Position numbers and translations under genes: made by a program. The notes under the pieces were generated by a model. The model worked only from the letters and a program-made list of their open reading frames with translations, was not told where the DNA came from and ran no database searches. Below, in pieces: positions 25,112 to 37,189 of a stretch of 64,000 nt of DNA. Source of the DNA: Dryas octopetala. Its lineage: Eukaryota > Streptophyta > Magnoliopsida > Rosales > Rosaceae. The stretch is from the NCBI GenBank assembly GCA_963921425.1, contig OY992832.1, forward strand, positions 3,720,001 through 3,784,000. The letters are read 5' to 3'. Each line of letters begins with the position of its first letter. Position 1 is the first letter of the stretch.

Positions 25112-26584
25112 CAAGGAATGAAATTTCAAAAATTTCGCCGAAATTTCGGCGAAATTTTCGTTTTTTAGGGATCCCGAAATTTTATCACATATCCGTTATT
25201 TTTCGTAAAAATTTCGCCGAAATTTCGGTAATTTCGCCCGAAATTTCGAAAATGCCCCCAGCACATTTTGGTTAAATTTCTGGAAATTTCACCGAAATTT
25301 CGCGTATAAATCGAAGGGAGGCAGAGACCGGAGGGAGAGAGGGCCGCCGTCGCCGGAGGAAGAGAAGAGATCGGGAAGAGGAGGTCGCCGTCGCCGGAGG
25401 GAGAGGAGATCCGGGGAAGAGGAGATCGGGGAGGGGGAGGGAGAGGGAGGAGAGAAAAGAGAAGGAGATCGGGGAGGGGGAGGGAGAGGGAGGGAGAGAG
25501 AGGAGAGAGAAGAGAGAGAAGAGATTAGGGAGAGAGGACGGAGGAGGGAGGAGTGAGGGGGGAGGGAGAGAAGTTGGTCTGCGTGAGTGAGGGGGGAGGG
25601 AGGTCTGCGTGAGTGAGGGAGGAGAATAGAAAGGTAAGTCTGCAGTCACGGGTGAAAAGGAAGAAGGAAAGAAAAAAAAGGAAGAAGGAAAGAAAAAAAA
25701 GAAAAGGAAAGAAAAGAAAAGAAAAGAAAGAAAAAGAAAAGAAAAAAAGAAAAAGAAAAGAAAAGGAAAGAAAAAAAAAGAAAAAAAGAAAAAAAAAACA
25801 AGTTTTATTTACGTCTATGCGCTCGTTGACCCGAGACTTTTCCAACAAGACTAAAATCAAGACTGAGTCTTTTCTAATTTTTATTGTTCCTCAATGACTT
25901 GCCAAAATCACTTAAAATTCAAATAATTTACCAAAATTAACTTCGAGGTTCGAAAAACGTTCTGTAAAATCTCGTGAGCTCGTCTTAATAAATTTTATTT
26001 TTTTACTACTTCAAATTCATTTATTTCCTTCCAAAATTCCTCAGAAAAATTCTAATATCTCCGAATTAACAAGATAATTATCAATAAATCACTATTGACT
26101 TCAAAATAAATTATAAACCAACTTTTTGGGATCTCACAATCTATTTAGATTGTTTTTGGTTATTAGATTAAGTGGTTTAGAAAATAACAATACATGTCAT
26201 TTTCTTATTTGTCCACATATGTTTTAAGGACAATTGGATTCAAAATGATTAAATATCTCTTAAAAAGAGGTCATTTTTATGTAATTAGTAATTAGTGAAC
26301 TATTTTTATTTAACAGTATTTGCCTCCAGCGCACATTATATTCACCTTATATCATATGAAACCTACTATATAATTTGATTTCTTCAATATTTTTTATCAA
26401 TGTAGTAGATAATATGTTAAATAAACATATGGTCAAGTTTCATTCAAAATTTCCGTATTTTGATAGCAATTTCCGTCGTTTTTGTCTAATTTTATCGAAA
26501 TCGAAATTTTAATCGAAATTTCCGCGAAAATTTCCGTCAAAATTTCCATCGAAAATTTCCTCGAAACCGAAATTTTACTCCTTG
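25112..26584. mobile_element. Non-autonomous hAT-type DNA transposon, 1.47 kb
   Basis: Flanked by perfect 8-bp duplications CAAATAGG (25104-25111 and 26585-26592), the length typical of hAT. The ends CAAGGAATGAAATTTC and GAAATTTTACTCCTTG are terminal inverted repeats. Both subterminal zones are packed with CGAAATTTC/GAAATTTCG-type motifs in both orientations (25120-25310 and 26450-26580), like transposase-binding sites of hAT elements. The core has a purine-rich stretch (about 25315-25800) with GCCGTCGCCGG repeats and GAAAA runs. No transposase frame is present. Frames in the purine tract are low-complexity artefacts. Confidence 0.88.
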
Positions 26585-26592
26585 CAAATAGG

Positions 26593-27344
26593 TGAGGCGA
26601 GTGGGAGATCGGAGGAGGTAAGTCGACTCTCAGAATGGCTTCTCAGGCACCATGCTTCCAACGACTACCACATTCACTTGCCAATTAATGTTAATATATA
26701 AAATTTTTATCACTAGTATTCTTTTTGTATCATATTTATAATTTGAAGTATTTTATTTTAATTTGGATGCGTTAATGTTTGTAGTTTGTTACACCAATTT
26801 TGCCATTAAAAGTAATGTTGCAGAAAATGTAAAAAACTTGATAGTTAATTGAATAAATTAAAATAATAGTACCCTTCTTATACCATATTTGTACTTGTAG
26901 ACATTTTATTTTGTACACTTATGTACTCTTCAAAGTTACACTTACACCAACAATTGTACTTTCTTACACCAACCATTGTACTCTTCAAAATTTTAGAATA
27001 CTCTTATTATTCATATTTGTACTTTTCGACTTTTTATTATTTACTTTTATGTATTATTGTTCGTACTCTTACAATTATGTATTATCTATAATAAATATCA
27101 TAGGTAAAACATTTATAAAATATGTCAAATTACAAAAAAGTAACATAATTTTAGGGAAATCAAATAATCCCAAAGGTAAAGAAAGACAAGAAGATAAGTC
27201 CTTGATAAACAATAGGCACTTTTCATGCAGTTTTTATTTTTATACAGTTTTTGTTGTTCTTATTAGGTATTCGAAAAAATCTAAAACGAGCGAAAAATTC
27301 TCTGACCAAAAAAAAAAAAGAGTGAAAACTAATAACAAAGAAAA
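26593..27344. other. AT-rich spacer before tRNA-Val
   Basis: The 161-aa open frame from 26911 has no family features, is very Tyr/Phe/Ile-rich and runs into the tRNA, so I do not call it. No other feature was recognised. Confidence 0.55.
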
Positions 27345-27418
27345 TGGCGTCGCCCGGGCTCGAACCGGAGACCTTCAGTGTGTTAGACTGACGTGATAAC
27401 CAACTACACCACGACACC
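27345..27418 (-). tRNA. tRNA-Val (AAC)
   Basis: A 74-nt cloverleaf on the minus strand. The acceptor GGTGTCG pairs with CGACGCC, and the discriminator is A. The D arm is TGGTGTAGTTGGTTATCA. The anticodon AAC (plus-strand GTT at 27382-27384) lies in the stem-loop CAGTCTAACACACTG. The T arm is CCGGTTCGAGCCCGG. Compared with the usual plant sequence, the acceptor carries paired changes (G4 with C69), so pairing is kept. A T-rich pol III terminator lies on the minus strand at the A-run near 27308-27319. Confidence 0.97.
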
Positions 27419-27577
27419 GCCATGCTATTTTGCACCTTTTTTCTTAAATACATAGTAAAAACCCCAATATAAGAACACCGCCTTTCTATCTTGTAGCTTT
27501 CCCTCATTCTCTGACTTGTCGTCCCTCACTAGTCACTCCCCACCCTACCCTTTCAACCTGTCTCCACCTCCCCTTGA

Positions 27578-27586
27578 AAACCCTAA
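27578..27586 (+). promoter_or_regulatory. Telo-box upstream of ALY
   Basis: AAACCCTAA lies 57 bp before the ALY start, followed by a CT-rich leader. Telo-boxes are common near the start of plant genes for RNA handling and translation. Confidence 0.6.
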
Positions 27587-27642
27587 CCCTCTCTCTCTCT
27601 ACTTTCTCGCTCCTAGGGTTTCGTTTCTCTTCTAGTCAAAAG

Positions 27643-29926
27643 ATGCAGGACCCTTTGAGCATGTCCCTTGACGACATCATCAAGACCAGCAAGAAACCCG
27701 GATCCGGTAACAACCGGGGCCGCGGCCGAGCCTCAGGACCCGGACCCGCCCGCCGCTTGCCCAATCGCGCCGCCAATCGTACGACGCCGTATGCCGGGGC
27801 CAAGGTAAACCAAATCTCTGTCTCTGGCTCCGATTTGTCTTCTCGAATCAAAATCAAACACAGAAACTCATAAATTTCGGTGATTCAGGCGCCGGAGACC
27901 ACGTGGCAGCACGACTTGTATGCGGATCAGGGGGCTGCGCCGTACACGGCTCAAGTTGGCAGAGCCTCCGCTATCGAAACTGGAACCAAGCTCTACATCT
28001 CTAATCTCGATTATGGCGTTTCCAACGAGGACATTAAGGTCATTCCCCCTTTTTTCTTTATTGTTTTTATATTTATATTGACCTAAAATAAAAATTGGAA
28101 CTTGAGTTGATTTCATTATGTTTCCTATATCAATATCCTTTGTGATCTGTGTTTTAGCAAAATTTTGTTTCCTTTTTTCGTTGGGTCATTTATAGTTTCA
28201 CACTAATACACTTTTGGTTGCTTTTGGATAGTAGATTTAGATTTGAATTCTTATTATAAATTGTTTCATGAAATTTTAGAAATTAATGTCTTATGTTATT
28301 CAAATACTCAGTAAATTTCACTATTTAAGATATGGTGGATTTCAAATTCATGCTAAAAAAAGAAGAAGTCTTTTTTCAATCTCTAAATCAGTTAAGTATA
28401 GAGTTTTCTTTTCAATTCATAGTTAAAAATACCAAAACTATTTATTTGTTTTCTTTTAGATTCGATGCAATTAATTAGAACTAAGAATTCAAATTAAATC
28501 TCTCATTTTAATTCATATATCCAAACGGAACCTTAGGGTTTTGTCCAACAGTCCGTTGGACTATGTCAAATTTTTTTACTGTTCTTTGTTTGTTATGTTG
28601 TATTGCCATGTTAGTTTTTTTTTTTTTTTCCAAGTAGTTTTTAATATTTAAGTTGATTGTCTTACAAATTTAAGTTATTGAATTGGGGTTTTGAGTTTTT
28701 TTTTTTTAAATGACTTGGACATTATGGGAAACAGCAGCAGTTCAGAACTATTACATTTTTGAATTTTTCTAAAATCAGTTTAATTATGTGCAGGAATTAT
28801 TTTCTGAGGTTGGTGACCTGAAACGTTATGGTGTACATTATGATAGAAGTGGGAGATCAAAGGTATCTTGTCAAGTTTCACATAAATTGGTCCTTCTGAA
28901 GAATTTTTTGTCTCCTGCTGTAGTTTAAAACAAAAAACTCTTTTTCCTTAGGGAACGGCCGAAGTAGTCTTCTCACGTCGACCTGATGCTGTGGCTGCTG
29001 TTGAAAGATACAATAATGTTCAGCTTGATGGGAAACCGATGAAGATAGAGATTGTCGGAACGAACATGGCAACAGCTGGTGCACGTCCTGCTGTGCCTCC
29101 CGTTGCTAATGGCACTTTTGGTATTTTGAATGGAGTTCCCAGGGGGTATGTCTTATGCCTTACTCTTTAGTTCAGAATGTGATTTATTTTTATTTGTTGT
29201 TGGTCTGGTCCATGTGCTTATCCATTTTTTGTTTTCTTGTGAATGTATATAGGTTTTGTCTCTTGTTCTGTGGAATGTTGTTACAAAATCATTAGTATTT
29301 GCTGTCTGCAATCATTCTGTAATCTGTAGTTTAGAGTCTTGCTATATTTTTTAATTGTGAACTAATAGGTCTGCTAGAAGAATTTTATATAATGAAATCT
29401 TTAAGGGACTGAAGTTGTTTAAATCACCTGTGAGCTGACAGAGAATCTTATGGTAACTGCCTGAAAGGAGTTATGGGCTCTTTAAATTTTGATTGCAATG
29501 AGATGCTCTGTATCCAGAGATGATTGGTTGTGATTTGAAGCATTAAATATTCCAATGATAATACCTGTTTTGTATTCTTAATCTATATAGATGTCTCATA
29601 CATGTATATAAGCCATGAGATTTAGCAGTCAGGAAGACTGAGCCTATGGTTTTGTAATATGTCAATTGTTTTCTAATATGTGATACAGACTAATTAATGT
29701 GGGGTTCCTGATTGTATTTTTGTTGTGGTTGCTGAACAGTGGACAGGGTAGGGGTGGCGCATTTGGACGTCCACGTGGCGGTGGTGGCGGTGGTGGCCGT
29801 GGTTCTAGAAGGGGCCGTGGACGTGGAAGTGGAAGTGGAAGTGGAAGAGGCCGTGGTGAAAAGGTTTCTGCTGACGATCTTGATGCTGAGCTGGAGAAGT
29901 ATCATGCAGAAGCAATGCAAGAGTAG
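27643..29926 (+). CDS. ALY: THO complex subunit 4 / ALY mRNA export factor
   Basis: Adaptor of the TREX complex that couples splicing to mRNA export in the nucleus. Five exons: 27643-27804, 27889-28038, 28794-28862, 28952-29145 and 29740-29926. Phases close, giving 253 aa. The N-terminus has SMSLDDIIK, the UAP56-binding box, then an RG-rich segment. The central RRM runs from KLYISNLDYGVSNEDIK (RNP2 LYISNL) through KGTAEVVF (RNP1) to KPMKIEIVG. The C-terminus has a Gly/Arg-rich stretch and the conserved DDLDAELEKYHAEAMQE, a second UAP56-binding box. The ATG is set by the conserved MQDPL start. The frame extends upstream, but that extra part is 5' UTR. The last exon includes a (GGAAGT)n run coding Gly-Ser. 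Confidence 0.96.
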
Positions 29927-30351
29927 ACTGAAAGCAGTCATTGTGTTATATTGTTGACTTTATTACATCTTCTGTGGCCATTAGGTGTTTGGTGATTCGA
30001 CAACCTCATCTATTTTGTGTATTTCTATCAAAGACCCTACTTCTAGAGAGATTGAGAGAGATTAAGCGTAGGAAGAACTTTTAGAATCTTGCTTATGGAG
30101 TTTGGGCTCTTATTATGTTCATTTAAACATGGGTATGAAATATGTGGGTTAATGGACAGTGTCAGTACTTTAACTGCACTCCCACTTTTGGACTCCTTAG
30201 CTTCTTCAATCCCTTTTTATACATTCAACAAGTTAGGGTATGGAATTGGGAAGCTTATCTCTCTGTTTCTCCACACGCAAAGACAAAACCAGCTGCAAGG
30301 TGTGAAAGGATAGAGCCTTAAAGATCACACACTGCTGCAATGTGTTTGGTT

Positions 30352-30388
30352 CTACCGCATGTAAAGTGGCGCACTTCACATGAGGTAG
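30352..30388. repeat. Short hairpin, 17-bp stem
   Basis: CTACCGCATGTAAAGTG and CACTTCACATGAGGTAG pair with only two mismatches around a 3-base loop GCG. It lies about 430 bp past the ALY stop. The role is unknown, and it is too short for a typical plant miRNA precursor. Confidence 0.7.
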
Positions 30389-30748
30389 ATATCTCTGTTT
30401 TCCTTGTCTTTGAAGTCTTGATAACTATTTCTGTTTGTCCTTTGTGTTTGGTGCAGTTGATTTATCTGGTTAGGTTTTCATCTATTTTATGGTAGCTTTC
30501 TCTAATATCCTGCCCCAGGAAATGATATTTTTCGTGTCTATTCGGAATGGATCCTGACATTATGTGTGTAAAGAAATTGTATGGACAAACAACGAACCAA
30601 TTCGACAGTCACAACATTGATGTTCAAAGATGTGCATTGCCTTCCGGCGTCCTATTCCTTGATTGGGAGTTCCAGATATGCCTGAAGCCTGAAGTGAAGG
30701 CGAAGGCAGTGCACATCTCTGAACATCAATGCGGTGATTTCTGTAAAT

Positions 30749-30770
30749 CTGATTCTACATGTAGAATCAG
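30749..30770. repeat. Perfect 22-nt palindrome
   Basis: Centred on ACATGT, with arms CTGATTCTACA. A perfect inverted repeat with no spacer in otherwise plain sequence. It could be a protein-binding site or chance. Confidence 0.7.
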
Positions 30771-32602
30771 TTCGTTATTTGTCCATTTAATTTCTTTAGA
30801 CACAATGTCAGAATGCATGCCAAGTAAACATGAAAAATAACAAATTGATTGCAATGGTATGGGAGGTTAAATTCTTCTCAACCCCTTTTCAGTGATCGTT
30901 GGAGCATGATTCATGATTCAGGTTGTATCTTTCTGCCGTCATGGGCAGTAAGACATTTGTACGGTGGTTGGTTTGGTATTTGTACTCCCGTTATTTTTTA
31001 CGGCGGGAAATTTATAAATGTACAGGCTGATGAGAGTTAGGTCAGTAGAAACATTGACCCAATGTGGTTTTGGCTTCAGTCAATTTATCATCTGCAAATG
31101 CTATTGTTGATACCTGTTGCTGATACTGAGCGCGAACTTTTATCTGTTGTTGAAATGGAGTTGCTGCTCTTGGCTTATAAGGTTGCTAACTTTATCCTAA
31201 ATGTCTCCATGTTTTGCCACTCCCGGAGAATTTGGCTTCTTGAATTCATCTTTAGCTGCTATGAAAATGCAGACAGTGGGCCGGGAGTAGAGGACTTGTG
31301 TAGGTGACTTCCTAAAAAAAGGGAAAAAGATGGTCAGTTGTTAACATTAGTACGAAGAATTACTTAAAGAACTTGCACTTTATTTTCAAAATTATTTTGT
31401 AGTTTTTACATTGTTGAGTACATGTTCATGATGTCTTGCCTTTCTTTATTCCCTTCCAGACCACTAGAATTGTGCTGAGTTTTGAAATTAGGGTATTTAA
31501 ATTCCTAACTTTGATCTGCTGTGACTTGTGAAGTTGATGGATTCTAGAAGTAGCTCGCGCCATATAAAGTGAATTTTTTCATTCTTACAAATTTGTGCAT
31601 GGGAATGAATTTATGCAAGGCTCTTGAATTGAGTATGACCAGGAAAAAGAATGATTTATGCTTCCAAATGAAATTCTGCTTTGATATGGTTAGTTGAAAT
31701 GTAAATCACTACTTATTACTAAACTCATAACAAGAGTTTTTCACACGGAATTCACCCCTCAATTTCCACATGCGTTGGGGAAGGAGCCCTTTGAGGATGT
31801 AAGAATGCTGATAGAAACGAGTTCGTTGGAATTGTAAGTCGTCTCTAGGCAATCCAACCCCACTTCTATTGCCAGAACTTATTATATCTACATAGTTTTG
31901 TTGTTTTTTTATCCCTGACCTCACTATATCTTTAAAAAGAAAAATTGAGAAATTGAGAGAAAATGTGAAAGGTCGAGAAGTCAAAATTTGGTCTGCTTTT
32001 AACTGTTAGAATGGATCTGTGTGTAGACGCTTAGCATTGTAATTGTTGATGAGTTAAGTTACGATCGAGAATTACATCAAAATTTAAAATAAGTCATTTA
32101 CCTAATTTTATTATATGTTACTTGTAAAATCTGGATAAACCACTACAAGAAATTGATACATTGTCAACAGTAATGCATTGTTATTTAGTATTTACAATTA
32201 CAAGGGCGTTTACATTGATATAAATTTAAAACGTAAATTTGTTTAACATTATAAAGTTTACAGTGTAGTTTTTCAAAATGAACTAAAGAATAAAACGAAA
32301 CAAAAATGATATACTAAATGGAAGATCAATAATTTTTGTTTTTTCTAAGAATAAATCGCTTCCTTTCTCTCCTATGATCCTATCTTCCCTCTGTGGAAAA
32401 GGCATCCAACAAGTGACAGACCCATATATTTACTTCTTAACAATGACTAAAATGAGAGCCACCTTCAGTCCAAAACTCACAATGAACTAATTTTGGTTGA
32501 CGCAATGAACTTTTGGATGCTAAGAAAACAACCCAATTGAGTGACAACTGAAGTGAGTACGTCTTCAACCTCAGAATCAAATGGCTCAAACCTAAACCCA
32601 AA

Positions 32603-35320
32603 ATGAAGAAGCTCACTCGTCCTCATCGTCCCCTCACAAACCCTCTCACTCACTCCAAACCCAGAAATCTCTGTGTCTCTTCCAAATCCACCCCCCAAGA
32701 TAATGACGAAAATGATGACTCGCACTTCGTTTCGACCCTCACCGACGTCGTACGAGGAAAGCAGAGCTGGAAAATCGCCTTCAGCGACCCCTTCATTTCA
32801 AGCTCATTGAGGCCCCACCACGTCGAGAAGGTTCTGATCCAGAATTTAGGGAATCCCAGGTTAGCTTTGCGCTTCTTCAATTTCCTCGGCTTGCACAAAA
32901 GCTTCAACCACTCCACGACGTCGTTTTGTATTTTGATTCATGCCCTGGTTCAGTCCAATCTCTTTTGGCCCGCCTCATCACTTTTACAAACCCTCTTGCT
33001 ACGTGGGTCGAATCCAAATGAGGTTTTCCAGTCTTTGTTAAATTCTTATATGAAATTCAACTGCTCCTCGAGTTTGGGCTTTGATTTGTTGGTTCAAAAT
33101 TACGTGCAGAATAAGAGAGTGTTGGATGGTGTTGTGGTTGTGAGGCTCATGAGGCAGTGGAAAATTTTGCCTGAGGTTAGAACCTTGAATGCCCTCTTGA
33201 ATGGGCTAGTGAGAATTAGGCATTTCAATACAGTCCTGCAACTTTTTGATGAGTTGGTCAATGTGGGTCTTCGTCCCGATGTTTATATGTACACGGCAGT
33301 GGTTAGGTGTTTGTGTGAATTGAAGGATTTATATAAGGCTAAGGAAGTTATTCAGTATGCTGAATCTAATGGGTGTGAGTTGAGTGTTGTTATGTATAAT
33401 GTGTTGATTCATGGGCTCTGCAAGTCCCAGAGGGTTTGGGAGGCTTTAGATATCAAGAATTCACTGGGTCGAAAAGGATTGAAAGCAGACATGGTCACGT
33501 ATTGTACATTGGTGCTTGGGTTGTGTAAAGTGCAAGAATTCGAGGTTGGTGTGGAGCTAATGAATGAAATGATTGATCTGGGGTTTGTTCCGAGTGAAGC
33601 AGCTCTTTCAGGTCTCATGGAGGGATTGAGAAGGAAGGGGAAGATTGAAGATGCTTTTGATTTAGTGAATAAAATGGGAGAAGTTGGGGTCATGCCTAAT
33701 TTGTTTGCTTACAATTCTTTGATCAATTCTTTGTGTAAAGACGGGAAACTGGATGAGGCAGAATTACTCTTTGATAACATGAGCAAGAAGGGTTTGTTCC
33801 CCAATGATGTAACATATTCTATCTTGATTGATGCGTTCTGCCGAAGAGGGATACCGGATGTTGCACTTTGTTATTTTGGTAAAATGACCAATGCTGGGAT
33901 TAGAATAACTGTGTATCCCTACAATTCGTTGATAAGAGGGCAATGCAATTTTGGAAAATTGAGTGTGGCGGAATCTCTCTTCTGTGAGATGACGAATAAA
34001 GGGGTGGCTCCAACTGTTGTAACCTATACATCATTGATGAGTGGGTACTGCAAAGAAGGAGAACTGCAAAAGGCATTTAGGCTGTATCATGAAATGATGA
34101 GAAAAGGCATTGCACCAAACACTTACACCTTCACCGTAATTATTTCAGGTCTTTGTCGTGCAAATATGATGCCTGAAGCAAGTAAATTCTTTGACGAAAT
34201 GGTGGAAAGGGGCATTATGCCAAATGAGGTGACTTATAATCTTATGATTGATGGGCACTGCCAGGAAGGTAACACAGTTAGAGCCTTTGAATTGCTTGAT
34301 GAAATGGTCGAAAAGGGTCTTGTACCTGACACATATACATATAGACCTCTAATAAATGGTCTTTGTTTGACGGGTAGAGTATCTGAGGCCAAAAAGCTTA
34401 TAGATGACCTTCACAAGGAGAATTATAAGTTAAATGAGATGTGCTACAGTGCACTACTACATGGATATTGCAAGGAAGGAAGATTGCATGATGCATTAGG
34501 TGCTTGTCGTGAGATGATTGAAAGAGGAGTAGACATGGATCTTGTGTGTTATGCCGTACTTATTTGTGGAGCGTTAAAGCAACAGGATACGGGAAGATTA
34601 TTTGGTCTCTTTAACAGGATGCATAATCAAGGATTGAGTCCTGATAATGTAATATATACAAGTATGATTGATGCATATGGGAAAACAGGAAAACTTGATA
34701 AGGCATTTGGACTTTGGGATATAATGGTTGGTGAAGGATGCCTTCCTAATGTTGTGACATACACTGCCTTGATATATGGATTATGTAAGGCAGGTTATAT
34801 GGATAAAGCAGAGCTTCTTTGTAAGGATATGCTCGCTGGTGATGCCCTTCCCAATCACGTTACATATGGTTGTTTCCTAGATCACCTTAGCAAAGAAGGA
34901 AACATGGAGAAAGCTGTACAACTGCACAACACCATGCTTGCGGGGTTCTCAGCAAACACTGTCACATACAATATACTTATCAGGGGTTTCTGCAAAATGG
35001 GTAAGTTTCAGGAAGCTTCAGATCTCCTGGTAGAAATGGCAGACAATGGTATTTACCCAGATTGTATCACTTATTCAACATTTATCTTCGAGTATTGTCG
35101 GAGGGGCAATTTGCTAGAAGCTGTTAAGTTGTGGGATGTTATGCTAGATAGGGGTCTGAAGCCTGATATTCTAGCGTATAACTTTTTAATATATGGTTGT
35201 TGTGTCACTGGAGAACTAGCCAAGGCTTTTGAGTTGCGTGATGACATGATGAGAAGAGGGTTGAAGCCAAATCGAGTTACATATAACACACTTATCCATG
35301 GAACTTGCTTGGTAAGTTAA
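32603..35320 (+). CDS. P-class pentatricopeptide repeat protein, At5g59900-like
   Basis: PPR proteins bind organelle RNA in a base-specific way and help its processing or stability. Single exon, 905 aa, near the 907 aa of Arabidopsis At5g59900, which it tracks along its length. The first 50 or so residues are Ser/Thr/Arg-rich, like a transit peptide. A shared non-repeat N-domain follows (FFNFLGLHKSFNHST, FWPASSLLQTLLLRG). From about residue 190 the rest is tandem 35-residue PPR motifs, such as TYCTLVLGLCKVQEFEVGV and TYTSLMSGYCKEGELQKAF. No E, DYW or SMR domain is present, hence P-class. The end YNTLIHGTCLVS is short, and the stop overlaps a GGTAAGT donor consensus. Confidence 0.95.
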   Translation: MKKLTRPHRPLTNPLTHSKPRNLCVSSKSTPQDNDENDDSHFVSTLTDVVRGKQSWKIAFSDPFISSSLRPHHVEKVLIQNLGNPRLALRFFNFLGLHKSFNHSTTSFCILIHALVQSNLFWPASSLLQTLLLRGSNPNEVFQSLLNSYMKFNCSSSLGFDLLVQNYVQNKRVLDGVVVVRLMRQWKILPEVRTLNALLNGLVRIRHFNTVLQLFDELVNVGLRPDVYMYTAVVRCLCELKDLYKAKEVIQYAESNGCELSVVMYNVLIHGLCKSQRVWEALDIKNSLGRKGLKADMVTYCTLVLGLCKVQEFEVGVELMNEMIDLGFVPSEAALSGLMEGLRRKGKIEDAFDLVNKMGEVGVMPNLFAYNSLINSLCKDGKLDEAELLFDNMSKKGLFPNDVTYSILIDAFCRRGIPDVALCYFGKMTNAGIRITVYPYNSLIRGQCNFGKLSVAESLFCEMTNKGVAPTVVTYTSLMSGYCKEGELQKAFRLYHEMMRKGIAPNTYTFTVIISGLCRANMMPEASKFFDEMVERGIMPNEVTYNLMIDGHCQEGNTVRAFELLDEMVEKGLVPDTYTYRPLINGLCLTGRVSEAKKLIDDLHKENYKLNEMCYSALLHGYCKEGRLHDALGACREMIERGVDMDLVCYAVLICGALKQQDTGRLFGLFNRMHNQGLSPDNVIYTSMIDAYGKTGKLDKAFGLWDIMVGEGCLPNVVTYTALIYGLCKAGYMDKAELLCKDMLAGDALPNHVTYGCFLDHLSKEGNMEKAVQLHNTMLAGFSANTVTYNILIRGFCKMGKFQEASDLLVEMADNGIYPDCITYSTFIFEYCRRGNLLEAVKLWDVMLDRGLKPDILAYNFLIYGCCVTGELAKAFELRDDMMRRGLKPNRVTYNTLIHGTCLVS

Positions 35321-37189
35321 ATCCTGACCACCAGCTGCTAGTAATGCTTGAAGAGGTAGGGAACCAGGCATGGATTCTTTAACTTTCAAATACTGGGATT
35401 AGTTGGATAACTTTTTTGATACTTGCCAGAGTCATGACAGTTTGATATTCTCAATTTTTTTAACTTTAGGTAGGTCTTTGTCATGACAAGATGACCTGGA
35501 ATTCTTTTATGTACATTATTTCACCCTGTATGGTAAGGTAGGTGTAGGTGTAGGTGGTATAAAAGAGAGAATGTAATGTATCAACCAGGATGATGAGCAA
35601 CATATGTTTGAGAGAAACCTTGAATTTATTGTTTGTCAGCAACATGAAATAAGCCAAGTTAGGGCTGTTAGTTTTTCTTGTAAGCCTTTTTTTATTTTAT
35701 TTTATAGATATACATTATAACATTTCTAACAAGTTAAAAAAATGACTCTTTTTTTTTTTTAGGCCCCGATGAAATTTTCTAATCTATTTGATTTGTCTGC
35801 AATCTTTGTTTTTTTTTTTTTTGTATATGAGCTTTGATCTCATAGATGCTGCCTATTATAAAATTTAGGTTGCCTAGGCAGTTAAGAAAATGGGGAATGG
35901 AGTCTAATTTAGTTGCACATATTTTCCCAGGTATTAAGCATAGGGTATGTCTTGTGAGTTTATAAGCTATGTACACAATAGAAATGAATCACTGAATCTG
36001 TATTTTTCTTCTCTGTTTGGGTAGAAACAGGGGGAGGGTTGGTTGCTGAAGCAGGATTTTTCTATCTACTGAAGCAACATTATTTTTTACCAAATTCAGC
36101 ACACTGGGTTGTCTGGCCCAAAGACTCGTTAGTTCTTCCAACTTAAACTTTCATCTCAGAGGTTACAGTTAAACTGGTAGTCTTTGAGTCTTTGCTATTG
36201 AGTTTGAAACTTATAGTCACGAGCAGATGCCACAAAGCTCTAAATGGTTAATTTGCCATTGGCGCCAATATAGGTTACAAAAGTAACACTCTCTATGCTG
36301 GTAGTTCATAGGGAGTTTAGAACAGAATAAATTGCATTACTGAGACTGCAAGTTACAAAATGTTGCATGCATTTATCAGACATGGAAAGGTGAAACCTCT
36401 GTTGAATTATCCAAGATGAGAAAATCAAAAAAGTCTTTGCAGGGTATGTTTTGTTCTTCACTCTCAAGTGCATTCGAAATCAATGGTAAACCTTAACCCA
36501 TACATCCAACAACAAAGAATATTTCTGGCAAAACACTGAAAATATTTTTAAAAACTTATTTGAGCCCATCATATAAGACCTCTTTCTCGCAACATTCAAG
36601 TGGATTCCACTATATAACAGTGGGTCTCGCTTACATGTGAGAAAGTCATACTGACGAGATCATGCAATAATTTATTAATTTTTGACTAGTGCAAAGCTAT
36701 ACATATTAATCATATCTCTGTGATTGACAAGAACCAAATTGACAGGCACACAAAAGAACAAGCAAGATCTAGTTTCAGATCCTATTAATAATTTAATACT
36801 ACATCCATGACAAGAAACACCAGAAAAACAATATTTTAACTGTATAACAGCTCTTTTCTGCATGGTTAAAAAGCAAATCACACTTTTCTGAAGTTGCAAA
36901 ACAAACCCAGTGTTTCTACCATCAGGAGTTGATACAACTTAGCCTCTCAGATATAACTATAAGGAGGCACTCAGTCACTCAATTGCATAAGTTCTTCCAT
37001 CTTCCAATATAAACTGAGATCACTATATTCGTCCTAGAGGAAGACAATACTGTAAGGTAAAACTTGAACATCAAACCAAGTATCATAGATTCATAATTCA
37101 GTCAGGTTCACAGCCCCACGAACTATTAACATTTCACTTAGAGTAAAACAGACTGAGTATGAAAGAACGCCATAGCAAAGACAGACTTC
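35321..37189. other. Spacer between PPR gene and ADF gene
   Basis: Convergent 3' flanks. No coding frame or repeat was recognised beyond short A/T runs at 35748-35760 and 35810-35822. Confidence 0.55.

Larger units (their letters stand above)
29927..32602. other. Long spacer downstream of ALY
   Basis: ALY 3' UTR, then about 2.5 kb without a gene I can support. Open frames of 60-97 codons near 30089-31307 show no family features. Two short inverted repeats are listed separately. The last part is the PPR gene 5' flank. Confidence 0.5.

Noticed and set aside
25272..25897. Overlapping 94-125 aa frames in both strands of the purine-rich tract
   Set aside because: Products are low-complexity (Lys/Arg or Ser/Pro/Phe runs) and lie inside a hAT element; repeat artefact.
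26911..27396. 161-aa open frame before tRNA-Val
   Set aside because: AT-rich composition, no conserved motifs, and it reads into a tRNA gene.
30352..30388. miRNA precursor
   Set aside because: The stem is only 17 bp with a 3-base loop, too small for a plant miRNA hairpin.
30547..31307. Frames of 63-97 aa downstream of ALY
   Set aside because: No homology recognised, poor start context, no splice pattern.
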